From assembly GCF_900177815.1 (NCBI RefSeq), contig NZ_FXAZ01000002.1:372001-436000 (forward strand): a DNA stretch of 64,000 bases. The letters run 5' to 3'. This DNA is from Paenibacillus aquistagni. GTDB taxonomy: Bacteria > Bacillota > Bacilli > Paenibacillales > Paenibacillaceae. Shown here piece by piece: positions 35,501 to 43,316 of this stretch. A program made the position numbers and the translations under genes. Position 1 is the first letter of the stretch. Every line of letters begins with the position of its first letter. Under the pieces are notes generated by a model. It was not told where the DNA came from, did no database searches, and saw only the letters and a program-made list of their open reading frames with translations.

Positions 35501-35859
35501 ACGACGACGTATTGATTCAAGAGATCCTCTGAACCGTACGACAATACCTTCGCGATTACTCCCGTATCGCCTAAAAAGGCATCTGCGCTGTAACCTGGCT
35601 GAATCTTAGATACCTCAGGCATGGCATGCAGGATCTCCATATCCTTCTTATTCAAGCCGTAGGTGGACATGACCTTCACGTCCATAAGCTGCTGATCCCG
35701 ATAATAATGGGCTGCGGTATCCAGCATATCGGGGCCTGTCGCCTTAATTCCGGCAAAAAAACCTACCCCAAGCATAGTGATGGAGAAGATCGACAGAAAT
35801 CTAGCCTTTGTTCGCCATATTTCCCGGAAAATATCTTGCCATAATGCTCTCTTCTTCAA
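32551..35859 (-). CDS. FtsX/MacB-type ABC transporter permease with coiled coil
   Basis: 1102 aa. N-terminal membrane helix (about 18-38), then an extracytoplasmic domain. A very long Gln/Lys/Glu-rich coiled coil follows (about 250-545, with repeats such as AEGKQQLQEAGDKLKDAKAQL). The first FtsX core has three helices around 575-690, then comes a second extracytoplasmic domain and a final FtsX core (about 980-1095). It pairs with the ATPase encoded 12 nt upstream. Such proteins are mechanotransmission exporters or hydrolase regulators, and the long coiled coil would reach into the cell wall. The substrate is unknown. Confidence 0.85.
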   Translation of the reverse strand: MKKRALWQDIFREIWRTKARFLSIFSITMLGVGFFAGIKATGPDMLDTAAHYYRDQQLMDVKVMSTYGLNKKDMEILHAMPEVSKIQPGYSADAFLGDTGVIAKVLSYGSEDLLNQYVVVEGRLPEASGEMVVDASERGQRFKVGDTIALTNPDPDAKLGDTFRTLEYKIVGKVKSPQFISSMGRGTSRIGKGTADVFAVIPDQDFKLSVYTEAYLTFKDTASLTPYTALYDERVEKHMEAIEQAFAPRPEERLEEVKAEGQQKLDDAKVKVAEGKQQLQEAGDKLKDAKAQLDEGEQSYQDGMNQLESELAKGQAQLNQAKRELDQGKAQLTANRTKLTEGQAQLEKGEQQLATQKQQLEPKLAAGKQLAQSLIQVAALPPDAIPEEQRQSLISGAEAADSKLGQVVAGYMAGSVDGDTLKQAADQFEQGLKQAASKLHAAEQELNKQKQELNAGLSQLKAAEQKLASGEAEWKQGTKDLAAAKQEGEAKLAEAKADLDKGRADYEDGLKTYEEEKAKAERDIADGEREIADGQKELDKLELPKVFVFDRSVNPGYTEYSDNADRLASIATAFPVFFFLIAALVSLTTMTRMVEEQRLQIGTMKALGYSNRDIMKKFFVYASLASVSAAAAGLAIGYTFFPRIIYDAYGTLYNLPAVRTNFYMSYSLISLGVAVLCTTLTAMVATRVELKSNASVLMRPRAPKSGSRIMLERIGFIWNQLSFTGKVTARNLFRYKQRMFMTVCGVAGCTALILTGFGLKDSIGDIAPLQYGKIMKYQAAVVFQDDSSKQVVDEYNELIAGTPEVTASLNVAQEAMTAVEKGVNNQDVHLFVPESDQNLSEFVVIKGRKQTEPVKLPDEGVVVTEKLAKLFDLEKGSTLTLQNNNGESFELTVAGMTENYAMHYVYMKPDYYKQVFGAEAKLNTQLLNFEQVDQAWEDQFGEQLHANKRVAMVSFTSGVSDAFNDTMDSMNVVVVVLIISAAALAFVVLYNLTNINVSERIRELSTIKVLGFYDKEVTMYIYRENMILTVLGIFVGSFLGIVLHRFVLDTAELDAMMFSPTIHGSSYVYAGLLTLLFSGVVMASMHLKLKKIDMIEALKSVE

Positions 35860-35871
35860 GGCTATATCTCC

Positions 35872-36573
35872 TTACCATTCGATCTCTTCTACGGAGATCG
35901 GATTTGGATTAATCACCATTTTACGAACCTTGGCATTATTAATCTCAATGACCCGATCTGCCATCGGCGCAATCGCAGAATTATGTGTAATGACAATGAC
36001 TGTCGTCCCTGTCTTGCGGCACGTATCCTGCAAGAGCTTAAGGACCTGCTTGCCTGTGTTGTAATCAAGCGCCCCTGTGGGCTCATCGCATAAGAGCAGC
36101 TTCGGCCGCTTGGCCAGCGCTCTTGCAATGGCCACCCGCTGCTGCTCCCCGCCTGACAGCTGTGCAGGGAAGTTGTTCAATCGCTCCCCAAGCCCAACAT
36201 CGCGGAGCACCTGCTCAGCATCAAGAGCATGTGGCGAGATCTGCGAAGCCAGCTCTACATTTTCCTTTGCTGTAAGATTAGGGACAAGATTATAGAACTG
36301 GAACACAAATCCGACATCATTGCGTCGATAGCCAATCAGTTCCTTGTTTGTAAAGCTGGCAATATCCACGCCATCAACCATCACTTTGCCTTCATCGGCG
36401 CTGTCCATCCCGCCAAGAATGTTTAATACCGTTGACTTCCCCGCTCCACTTGGTCCAACAATAATCGCAAACTCCCCTTTTTCAATCTCAAGATTGATTC
36501 CATCATTCGCGACGATGGTCGTTTCCCCCATCTGGTACCGTTTATATTCATCGATAATGCTTACAAATGACAA
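35872..36573 (-). CDS. ABC transporter ATPase, LolD/MacB type
   Basis: 233 aa. Walker [10 protein letters not shown] (about 39-47), Q-loop [10 protein letters not shown], signature [15 protein letters not shown] (about 139-153), Walker [13 protein letters not shown] and switch His in VITHNSAI. This is the MacB/LolD/FtsE subfamily that drives FtsX-type permeases. First gene of a two-gene operon with the 1102-aa permease. Confidence 0.92.
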   Translation of the reverse strand: MSFVSIIDEYKRYQMGETTIVANDGINLEIEKGEFAIIVGPSGAGKSTVLNILGGMDSADEGKVMVDGVDIASFTNKELIGYRRNDVGFVFQFYNLVPNLTAKENVELASQISPHALDAEQVLRDVGLGERLNNFPAQLSGGEQQRVAIARALAKRPKLLLCDEPTGALDYNTGKQVLKLLQDTCRKTGTTVIVITHNSAIAPMADRVIEINNAKVRKMVINPNPISVEEIEW

Positions 36574-36813
36574 GCCTCGCTCACTCCTCTCTAGTCTCTA
36601 CCCGTATCCATCACATAAGTTCATCTAACTATTAAACAGTTTATCATAAATAATTCACGGAATAAAAAGCATCCCGCATTGAACAGCTCACTCTTCACTT
36701 CTGCCGCTTCAGCTCCATTTGCTTGTTCATATTCCATTCACAAATCAGGACTATGATACATCTATCACAAAGTTATGGCATCCATTCAAGTATATCTACA
36801 AGGAGTGATCAAC

Positions 36814-37179
36814 ATGCTAGCAGCAGCAATTGTATCTATAAACTTAGCGCTTGTTTTTTACACCATCGGCGTATGGGGAGAAAAACGATCTGGCACCTTG
36901 CAAAACAAGCACCTCATGTTCTTTCTTATAGGACTGGTATGCGATACGACAGGCACCAGCCTCATGAGCTCCATCGCAGCAAGCGGAGGCAACAATGCGA
37001 TCCATGCGATAACAGGGGCTGCCGCGCTCATTCTGATGCTTATCCATGCTCTCTGGGCGGCAGCAGTCAAGTGGAAAGGCTCGTCCAGCGCACTGAGCAG
37101 CTTCCACCGCTTTAGCTTTATCGTATGGATTCTATGGCTTATTCCCTATGGTATTGGCGTAGGGATGAGCATGTTCTAA
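36814..37179 (+). CDS. four-helix membrane protein, HsmA/TIGR03987-like
   Basis: 121 aa from the ATG at 36814 (AAGGAGTGA upstream). Four hydrophobic helices with conserved-looking GLVCDTTGTSLM and HAITGAAALILMLIHALWA segments. The two histidines in helix 3 and one after it recall small haem- or quinone-associated membrane proteins. It resembles the HsmA/TIGR03987 family, which to my knowledge is uncharacterised. Single-gene unit. Confidence 0.55.
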   Translation: MLAAAIVSINLALVFYTIGVWGEKRSGTLQNKHLMFFLIGLVCDTTGTSLMSSIAASGGNNAIHAITGAAALILMLIHALWAAAVKWKGSSSALSSFHRFSFIVWILWLIPYGIGVGMSMF

Positions 37180-37422
37180 TTTATGGGCTATTGCGATCAC
37201 GAGAGACAAACATGCTTCAACTGAAGGGGAAATATCGCTTTTTCTACATTATTAATGCCTATGCAGCAGCACCAACAAGAGCTACGCTTTTAACAGGCTG
37301 AACACGGTTAACAAAACCTTACAAAATCGTAAGCTTTGTGTCACCTTAAACTATGGGGAATTCTCCACCTGAACACGTATAATGGTATTAACATAACATT
37401 ATTGAAAATTAAAGGTGGAGCT

Positions 37423-37827
37423 ATGACAAAATCGTTAGCCTCTGGCATTGCTATACTCTTTATGGCATTTGTATTGGTTTATGTCGTCGTGACCCCCGAT
37501 ATTGATTTATTAAACATGAAGAAGGATTGGGGTACTAAGAAAATGTATGTCCGTGTTACCGAGCCTGGTCAGCAATTGCTAGCACAGGAACGAAAAGGTA
37601 CTAAGGACTCTCGATATCACTACTATCTTGTTGCGTATGATGCAGCAGGAAATGCTCGTCCTATCTCATTCAGCACACCTAAGAGCCTAAAGACCAATGC
37701 TGTATTGCTGGTCCTGGTAAAAGGAGCAAAAGATCGCAACGGCAATCATCTCATAGGCAGATATGATGTTGTTGAGCTGGATAAGGTTCCTGTGCGCATT
37801 CGTGAGAAGCTTGAGCTCGCAGGATAA
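37423..37827 (+). CDS. YxeA-like (DUF1093) small exported protein
   Basis: 134 aa from the ATG at 37423 (AAAGGTGGAG upstream). N-terminal membrane anchor or signal (about 5-24), then an OB-like beta domain with YHYYLVAYDAAGNARPISF ... LKTNAVLLVLVKGAK ... YDVVELDKVPVRIREKL. This is the pattern of the YxeA/DUF1093 family: hydrophobic N-terminus, Y-x-Y, lone beta domain and a closing V-P-x-x-x-x-x-K-L. Function of the family is unknown. Followed by a good terminator. Confidence 0.75.
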   Translation: MTKSLASGIAILFMAFVLVYVVVTPDIDLLNMKKDWGTKKMYVRVTEPGQQLLAQERKGTKDSRYHYYLVAYDAAGNARPISFSTPKSLKTNAVLLVLVKGAKDRNGNHLIGRYDVVELDKVPVRIREKLELAG

Positions 37828-37894
37828 AGTACAATATCGGAATTGTACCAATCGTTAAAGACCCCGAAAGGCATAAGGCTTCGTCACATTCTTT

Positions 37895-37923
37895 AGCTGC
37901 AGACAACACACTGCAGCTTTTTT
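37895..37923 (+). terminator. terminator of the YxeA-like gene
   Basis: Perfect 8-bp stem AGCTGCAG (37895-37902) / CTGCAGCT (37911-37918), then TTTTTT. Confidence 0.88.
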
Positions 37924-37983
37924 GCTGCCTTTTGATTTGGTCAAGACTCACTTCATACGGAGCTTGTGCATAGATGTACTCTA

Positions 37984-38014
37984 CAAAAAAGACACTCAAT
38001 TTTGCTTGAGTGTC
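37984..38014 (-). terminator. terminator of the AAA+/radical-SAM operon
   Basis: Perfect 9-bp stem GACACTCAA (37991-37999) / TTGAGTGTC (38006-38014), followed on the minus strand by TTTTTTGTAG. Confidence 0.9.
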
Positions 38015-38022
38015 TCACTTTG

Positions 38023-38619
38023 TTATAACAATTTATTAAACAACCCTTCTAGATCCTGTATCTCTGCCAGTCCATTTACCATGACACGGCCATCTGGTGT
38101 TAAGCGCACTTCAAGTCGATTAGGAATATCCATGATCTCCTCTTTAAGATGAAGATAGCGATCAGACAAAAAATGATATCGCTGATTATATGATCCTACC
38201 CAAGGACGACTCGTATCCAAGTGTTCGATTATAAATGGACCATCGATCAATAGGTCTGTAACCTCTATCAACTCGTCATAATCCGCTCGTCCTGCTTGTT
38301 TAAGCTCTTCCAGGCGGAAGCCTGTAAAGGTCATCACTGAAAGTGATTCTTTTTTTAGTAGCCGCCCAAGTCTCGCCAGTTCTGATGCCTGCATAAAGGG
38401 TTCTCCACCTAAAAAAGTAATGCCCTCTACCTTAGGTCCACAGATGATTTGTTCAGCAAGTTCCTCTACTTCCATCAAGTAGCCGCCGTCCTCTGCCCAA
38501 GTAAAGGGAACTGCGCATCCTGGACAATGAATGGGACATCCCTGTACCTGCAGACAAGCTCTCACCCCTGGGCCCTCCACACTCGTCACTGGCAGGAAGC
38601 GATGAATACGCAGTGCCAT
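38023..38619 (-). CDS. radical-SAM enzyme of the Ycf46 operon
   Basis: 198 aa, similar in length to anaerobic nucleotide-reductase activases. Cluster motif C-x3-C-x2-C (CPIHCPGC, residues 28-35) binds a [4Fe-4S] cluster. TFLGGEPFMQ (about 68-77) is the SAM-binding G-G-E-P motif, and PGVRACLQVQGC is typical of the short radical-SAM class. No nrdD gene is nearby. It is the last gene of a six-gene operon, its start overlapping the upstream stop (TAATG). The context suggests that it modifies a protein partner in the operon rather than a ribonucleotide reductase. That is inference. Confidence 0.82.
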   Translation of the reverse strand: MALRIHRFLPVTSVEGPGVRACLQVQGCPIHCPGCAVPFTWAEDGGYLMEVEELAEQIICGPKVEGITFLGGEPFMQASELARLGRLLKKESLSVMTFTGFRLEELKQAGRADYDELIEVTDLLIDGPFIIEHLDTSRPWVGSYNQRYHFLSDRYLHLKEEIMDIPNRLEVRLTPDGRVMVNGLAEIQDLEGLFNKLL

Positions 38620-39338
38620 TAGTAATCTACCACCCTACCTCGAGGTGTTGGAGGTGGAGAAGCTTGTGCTTGTACCATGATTAGTGGGCGAACACGATCA
38701 GCAAAACGAGGCTTCAACTGCAGAACATCAAGAAATTCGTCTATTGAATGATAGCTGCCTTTGCGACTTCGCACTTGGACAGCCTTTTTAGCCAATATGA
38801 GTCCAACGCCTGGCAGTGCGGCTATTTCTTCTTCCAATGCTGTATTAATGTCTAGGATCTCACTTGTTGCCTGACTCTCTTGAGGTAGAGTGTCTATAAC
38901 CGACAACTCTTCATCCTCCTCTATGACCATCAATGAATCCACATTCATCTCTTCAAGCGAGGGAATGTCCTGGTCATTCGCTGCTGAATGATCGACCATT
39001 CTACCTAAAGCCATCTTATAGTATTGTTCAGGATCTGACTCCAGCATTTCCTTCTTTTCTCGCTGTCCTTCGATCCGAGCCAAAAATTCTTTACGGACAC
39101 TGAACGCATGGATAATGGAGCAAATGACGCCAATCACTATGCTGCCGAAGAAAAATCCCGTCATTTCATGAAGGGCATAGGGCAAAAAGTATACGGCTCC
39201 CCACAAGATCCAGCGAGTATTTCTGGCTCTTGCACCAATATAAATAAAAGCGGCCCAATTAAATATTGCGGTGAAAGGAAGCAGTATCCACCAGGATTCA
39301 AGCCAACTCGCTTTTGTTTCCCTAGAGTTTGATTCCAT
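38619..39338 (-). CDS. membrane protein with helix-hairpin-helix domain and RVVDY tail
   Basis: 239 aa. Three membrane helices in the first 85 residues (WWILLPFTAIFNWAAFIYIG; ILWGAVYFLPYALHEM; FFFGSIVIGVICSIIHAF), an acidic cytoplasmic linker, then a helix-hairpin-helix domain (LDINTALEEEIAALPGVGL, about 162-215) of the ComEA type. The protein ends PRGRVVDY. The last residues match the ends of two other proteins of the operon. The start has GGAGG 10 nt upstream. It may anchor the complex at the membrane. Function unknown. Confidence 0.75.
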   Translation of the reverse strand: MESNSRETKASWLESWWILLPFTAIFNWAAFIYIGARARNTRWILWGAVYFLPYALHEMTGFFFGSIVIGVICSIIHAFSVRKEFLARIEGQREKKEMLESDPEQYYKMALGRMVDHSAANDQDIPSLEEMNVDSLMVIEEDEELSVIDTLPQESQATSEILDINTALEEEIAALPGVGLILAKKAVQVRSRKGSYHSIDEFLDVLQLKPRFADRVRPLIMVQAQASPPPTPRGRVVDY

Positions 39339-39356
39339 TACTTGTAATCCTCCATG

Positions 39357-40355
39357 TTAAAAATCAATGACTCTCACAGCCCCCTGCACACTTTGGAGAG
39401 GCAGGAACAATGTTTGCTCCCCCAAACGCAGCACCTGATGAGGCTTTAATCCCAATTGTTCTCCTAGCTGTTCGGGGGATCGATAACCGCCTATTGCCGC
39501 TCGTTCCTTAACAATGAACGCTGCTCGCTCTGCATGAATGAAAGGCAGCTCAAGCAATTGCTCATAGGAGGCAGAATTGATATCGATCTGATCGGCATCC
39601 TCCATTTTGCTATCATTATACAGAAGCTGCTCCAATGAATCGTTATCGGTAGATGACCCTGTCGAGGCAGGTGGCACAGATTCTGAAGCCGCAGCGCCGT
39701 TTACCAAGGCCGCCATTTCAGGCTGTTCCTTGAACCACATCCACTCGTCCATGCCCCTCCTCCATACCAGGGTATGCTCAGGGAGGAGTTGCTTCGACTC
39801 CACCATGCTTCGCAGCAAGCCAAGATCATATGGCCCGTACTGCTTTCCAGCTACTGCAATCATCCACTCGATGTCCGGCAAAGGCGGTGGAGCAAGTTTA
39901 TCGTCTTCTTGTTCCTCTTCGAAATCTACAACATTACTATAATCTCCGTGTAGCACACCATAGACGTATTCTTGAAGCTCCTCCAACAATTCTATGACGA
40001 CATCTATTTTTGAGCCTGATGCATTGAACTTTACACCGGGGGCAAACTCGATTTCGTATTCTCCCAGCTTTTGAATATCTGCTTGGGCAAACTCCTCCCA
40101 GTCCAAGTAAGTACGTTCCGAACCTGAAAAAATATCTCTCCATATAACACCAAACTCGCAAATGGCAAGTCCACTTTTACAGCTTCTAAACATGGTCGCA
40201 TCAATCAAGGCTATAACACGTTCATGCTCTGGAATCGGATATTTTTGTCTAGCATTAGCTAATTTGGAAGCAGGAATCAGTTCATCCACATAAAAATGAG
40301 GAGCGGCATATTTCGTGCAAATCTTCGAGATGTATTCAAAATCAATTCTACTCAC
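39357..40355 (-). CDS. PH-like/GYF_2/helix-hairpin-helix protein with RVIDF tail
   Basis: 332 aa soluble protein. Residues about 40-120 look like a bacterial PH-like (YokE-type) domain (RVIALIDATMFRSCKSGLA; YLDWEEF). About 164-220 is a GYF_2 domain (GKQYGPYDLGLLRSMVESKQ, WRRGMDEWMW), usually a peptide-binding module. About 255-315 is a helix-hairpin-helix (IDINSASYEQLLELPFIH). It ends AVRVIDF. GTG start at 40355 with GGAG 9 nt upstream. The stop of the upstream gene is 5 nt away. An adaptor role is likely from its domains; nothing is known directly. Confidence 0.75.
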   Translation of the reverse strand: MSRIDFEYISKICTKYAAPHFYVDELIPASKLANARQKYPIPEHERVIALIDATMFRSCKSGLAICEFGVIWRDIFSGSERTYLDWEEFAQADIQKLGEYEIEFAPGVKFNASGSKIDVVIELLEELQEYVYGVLHGDYSNVVDFEEEQEDDKLAPPPLPDIEWMIAVAGKQYGPYDLGLLRSMVESKQLLPEHTLVWRRGMDEWMWFKEQPEMAALVNGAAASESVPPASTGSSTDNDSLEQLLYNDSKMEDADQIDINSASYEQLLELPFIHAERAAFIVKERAAIGGYRSPEQLGEQLGLKPHQVLRLGEQTLFLPLQSVQGAVRVIDF

Positions 40356-40360
40356 TACAC

Positions 40361-41110
40361 TCAGCTCCGAATATTAATCGTTAGAACAATCGAGTTATCT
40401 TCGAGCACTTTTTCACTTTCCACCGCCATCTTTTTCTCCGCCACGCGTTTTTTCAGCTTTTCATAGACGATGGATTGTAAACAACGCTTGTAATCCTCAT
40501 CGACTTCCGATAAATATTCATACATTTTTTTCATATCGGGAGCATTTTTAATCTCTACATAATAAGGACTTCCATCACTTCCATGAAAAGTTAACGTCGA
40601 GTTCTCTACTTTGCAAACAATAGTCGAGCCTTTACGAACAGGGTTGACCCCAAATTCCTTTAAAGTCTTAAACAGCAGCTCTCCGTCCCGAAAATTGGTT
40701 GGAAAAACCGTTGGTCTTATCAACTGCTCAGGATGAGAGGTAGAGTCCGTTTCGTACTCTCTTTCAATCCCGTCTCCAATCACATGCTTACCTGCTGAAT
40801 GATTCACTGCTTCTATAAATCTTTCAATGTCCTCTCTAGAGTCATGGATGCTAAAGGCAGCTGACCACTTTCCATCAATGAGCTCCCAGAAGCAATATAA
40901 ATCCTCTCCATTAAGGTGGGTCTTTAAAAAACCAGCGTACATCTCTGCATCATAACCGGCCGTGCGGACAGTTCTTGCAATCTCACGCTCGGTTTGAAAA
41001 TTGGTAGGAATTCTCAACGTCGAGGACTCCACCCACTTCTCGTAGTTCTCTTTTCCCATAACCAAACGCATCGTTAAAGCTACAGGGACGAGTGCAAGAG
41101 AGACTGACAT
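40361..41110 (-). CDS. Ycf35/DUF1257-like protein
   Basis: 249 aa from the ATG at 41110, with AAAAGGAGG upstream; the longer frame to 41227 overlaps the previous gene. The C-terminal 130 residues resemble DUF1257/Ycf35 of cyanobacteria and plastids: an N-F-R-D-x-E-x-L-x-K-T-L start, Y-Y-V-E, repeated short helices and the closing pattern EKVLEDNSIVLTINI. The N-terminal half (TNFQTEREIARTVRTAGYDAEM) repeats the same start, so the protein may be two tandem domains. The family has no assigned reaction that I know of. It commonly travels with DUF2997 and Ycf46-type ATPases. Confidence 0.65.
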   Translation of the reverse strand: MSVSLALVPVALTMRLVMGKENYEKWVESSTLRIPTNFQTEREIARTVRTAGYDAEMYAGFLKTHLNGEDLYCFWELIDGKWSAAFSIHDSREDIERFIEAVNHSAGKHVIGDGIEREYETDSTSHPEQLIRPTVFPTNFRDGELLFKTLKEFGVNPVRKGSTIVCKVENSTLTFHGSDGSPYYVEIKNAPDMKKMYEYLSEVDEDYKRCLQSIVYEKLKKRVAEKKMAVESEKVLEDNSIVLTINIRS

Positions 41111-41126
41111 TCCCGTTAACCTCCTT

Positions 41127-41342
41127 TTATCTGTTCTTGATCGTCTGCGAATCTTGTTGTTGGATACGATTCTTTTCTGTTTCATAATATTCGGACGTGT
41201 ATTCTGATTCGATCGTCTCGGCGTCAAGGAGCTGTTCTAGAATGGCAATGTAATCCGTACAGCCTTTTCCCTTTATACCCAAGACTTCAGCCTTAATCTG
41301 TCCATCCGGAAAGATCTGAACTCGCAGCTGCTTCTTCGACAT
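41127..41342 (-). CDS. DUF2997 protein
   Basis: 71 aa. The first 45 residues (LRVQIFPDGQIKAEVLGIKG, then KGCTDYIAILEQLL) match the pattern of DUF2997: two short strands, a G-x-K-G-x-x-C centre and one helix. A disordered polar tail follows. AAGGTGAG precedes the ATG. In cyanobacteria and Firmicutes this family accompanies DUF1257 proteins. The single Cys in the conserved centre is a candidate for modification or cluster contact. Gaps of 31 and 16 nt to the genes on either side show an operon. Confidence 0.7.
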   Translation of the reverse strand: MSKKQLRVQIFPDGQIKAEVLGIKGKGCTDYIAILEQLLDAETIESEYTSEYYETEKNRIQQQDSQTIKNR

Positions 41343-41373
41343 ATGAACTCACCTTCTTATATTCCAAAATAGA

Positions 41374-43038
41374 TTAAAAATCTACGGACCTGCCACCACG
41401 TGATGAACCAATCTCACTATCCCCTGGGTTAGGAGGTTCCGGGGCAACCGATTCTTGAATGTATTCCATTCGATCTTCTTTAGGGGTAGCAGCAACAGCC
41501 CGGACATTGGCCCACTCCCGGATACGCTGGATCTGCTCTGCCTGCGTGATTGATAATGGAACTGTATTACGAATGGCTTTATGAAAGTCATTTAATTGAA
41601 TACTTCGATCTTCAGAAAAAGCTTCAAACAGGGCTGCGATAACAATCTGCTCCACTTCAGCTCCAACATAGCCCTCTGTTCGATCAGCCAGCAAATGCAG
41701 GATTTCTTCCGTCAATTGAAAATCACCTATCACTTTAGGTTCTTTAAGACGCTTTCGTATGTGAAGGTTGAAAATTTCCTTACGTTCCTTCTTTGTTGGC
41801 AGATCCACAAAAAAGATTTCATCAAATCTGCCTTTTCGCATCATTTCTGCCGGAAGGGCGTGGATATTATTTGCTGTTGCAATGACAAACACTGGCTTTG
41901 TCTTCTCCTGCATCCACGTCAGAAAGGTGCCGAATATTCGGCTAGAAGTTCCATTGTCTCCCCCATCGGCAATCCCGCTAAATCCTTTCTCGATCTCATC
42001 AATCCAGAGAATGGAAGGCGAAATTGCTTCTACTGTTTGAATTGCCTTACGCATATTTTCTTCACTGGTGCCAACATACATGCCAAATATCTTGCCTATA
42101 TCCAACCGCAAGAGAGGAAGCTGCCACATTGCGCTTATCGCCTTTGCAACCAAACTCTTACCACAGCCAGGAACACCCGTAATCAATATGCCTTTTGGAG
42201 CAGGCAGACCGTATTGGGCAGCAGAATCCATCCAAGATTTATTCCGCTTATGCAGCCAGCGCTTCAGATTCTCCAAGCCCCCGACATCTTCAATTTTGAT
42301 ATCCGTTTTGATAAATTCGAGAATCTCTGATTTTTTAATCGTCTGACGCTTCTCCTCTAAAATAACATCTACATCCTTAATATCTAAGCGGCCGTCTACT
42401 ACCATCGCTCTGGCAAAAGCATTCTCTGCTTCACACAGCGTGAGGCCTAGAGCCGCTTTTGCTAGACGTTCTTCATCATCTGGCGTTAGATCCATTACGA
42501 TTCTGCCATTCACTCGATTTGCCTCGATCATTTCTTTCAACATGCCTTTGATTTCTGCAAAGGAGGGTAGATCGAAATCGACAATCGTTACATCTTTTTG
42601 AAGATCGTTAGGAAGTATAAAGGTAGGGCTCACAAAAATTACATTTTTAGGGTTGACGCTTTGCTTTAAAGCAGGAAGCATGTCGCGTATTTTTCGAATC
42701 ACTTGGTAGTCTTCATGTCTGCTGTCACTTCCAAAAAACACATGGAAATCTTTTAAGATAAAGACGGCAGGCTCCTCATAGCTTTCAATAAACTCCAGAC
42801 ATTTAAGCGCTTCATTGGAATCCTCGCTTATAATGCGTCCATTCTCCTCCAAGCCGCGCGTAACGCTCCAGGTAAACACCTTTCGTACCGTTTTAATAAG
42901 CTCTTCATCATTAGCAGTGTCACTTATCACTGATATTGCACGTGTTTCTTCCCAAGTCGTTATGTATAAGAAAGGGAATCTTGCTCTCATTAAATTTGAT
43001 AAAAGTCTCTTGAATTCCATAATGGATGATCCGTCCAT
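41374..43038 (-). CDS. Ycf46-like AAA+ ATPase with RSVDF tail
   Basis: 554 aa from the ATG at 43038 (GGAGGGG upstream; the in-frame ATG at 43056 lies before that site). Residue numbers here count from the 43056 start. N-terminal half (about 15-240) looks like an inactive AAA module. The C-terminal half is a classical AAA ATPase: Walker A GVPGCGKS (294-301), Walker B ILWIDEIEK, sensor ATANN and the arginine-finger region LPAEMMRKGRFDEIFFVDLP, which is almost the plastid Ycf46 sequence. The tail is disordered and ends RGGRSVDF. First gene of the operon. Presumably a remodelling ATPase whose substrate is one of the operon partners. Confidence 0.85.
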   Translation of the reverse strand: MDGSSIMEFKRLLSNLMRARFPFLYITTWEETRAISVISDTANDEELIKTVRKVFTWSVTRGLEENGRIISEDSNEALKCLEFIESYEEPAVFILKDFHVFFGSDSRHEDYQVIRKIRDMLPALKQSVNPKNVIFVSPTFILPNDLQKDVTIVDFDLPSFAEIKGMLKEMIEANRVNGRIVMDLTPDDEERLAKAALGLTLCEAENAFARAMVVDGRLDIKDVDVILEEKRQTIKKSEILEFIKTDIKIEDVGGLENLKRWLHKRNKSWMDSAAQYGLPAPKGILITGVPGCGKSLVAKAISAMWQLPLLRLDIGKIFGMYVGTSEENMRKAIQTVEAISPSILWIDEIEKGFSGIADGGDNGTSSRIFGTFLTWMQEKTKPVFVIATANNIHALPAEMMRKGRFDEIFFVDLPTKKERKEIFNLHIRKRLKEPKVIGDFQLTEEILHLLADRTEGYVGAEVEQIVIAALFEAFSEDRSIQLNDFHKAIRNTVPLSITQAEQIQRIREWANVRAVAATPKEDRMEYIQESVAPEPPNPGDSEIGSSRGGRSVDF

Positions 43039-43224
43039 ACTATAATTCCCCTCCATTGGTCTCTGTTTATGGTCATAAGAGATCGTAACTTAGCCCTATT
43101 CATTTCGACAAATTACAACTATTATCCTTCATATATTCATTTATTCATATATATTCCACTGCTTTCTCTCAAGCATCATTCACAGTCAATATCAAAGAAT
43201 ATCCAATCAAGTTAGGAGCATAAC

Positions 43225-43253
43225 AAAAAGCATCCTCCCATTACGGAGAATGC
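43225..43253 (-). terminator. terminator of the MFS gene
   Basis: 9-bp stem with one mismatch, GCATCCTCC (43230-43238) / GGAGAATGC (43245-43253), followed on the minus strand by TTTTTG. Confidence 0.8.
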
Positions 43254-43316
43254 CTCTTTGGAATATCATCATGATCATATCTTTCTTTCTAGTAAAAGAC
43301 TAAATTATGTTCTGTT

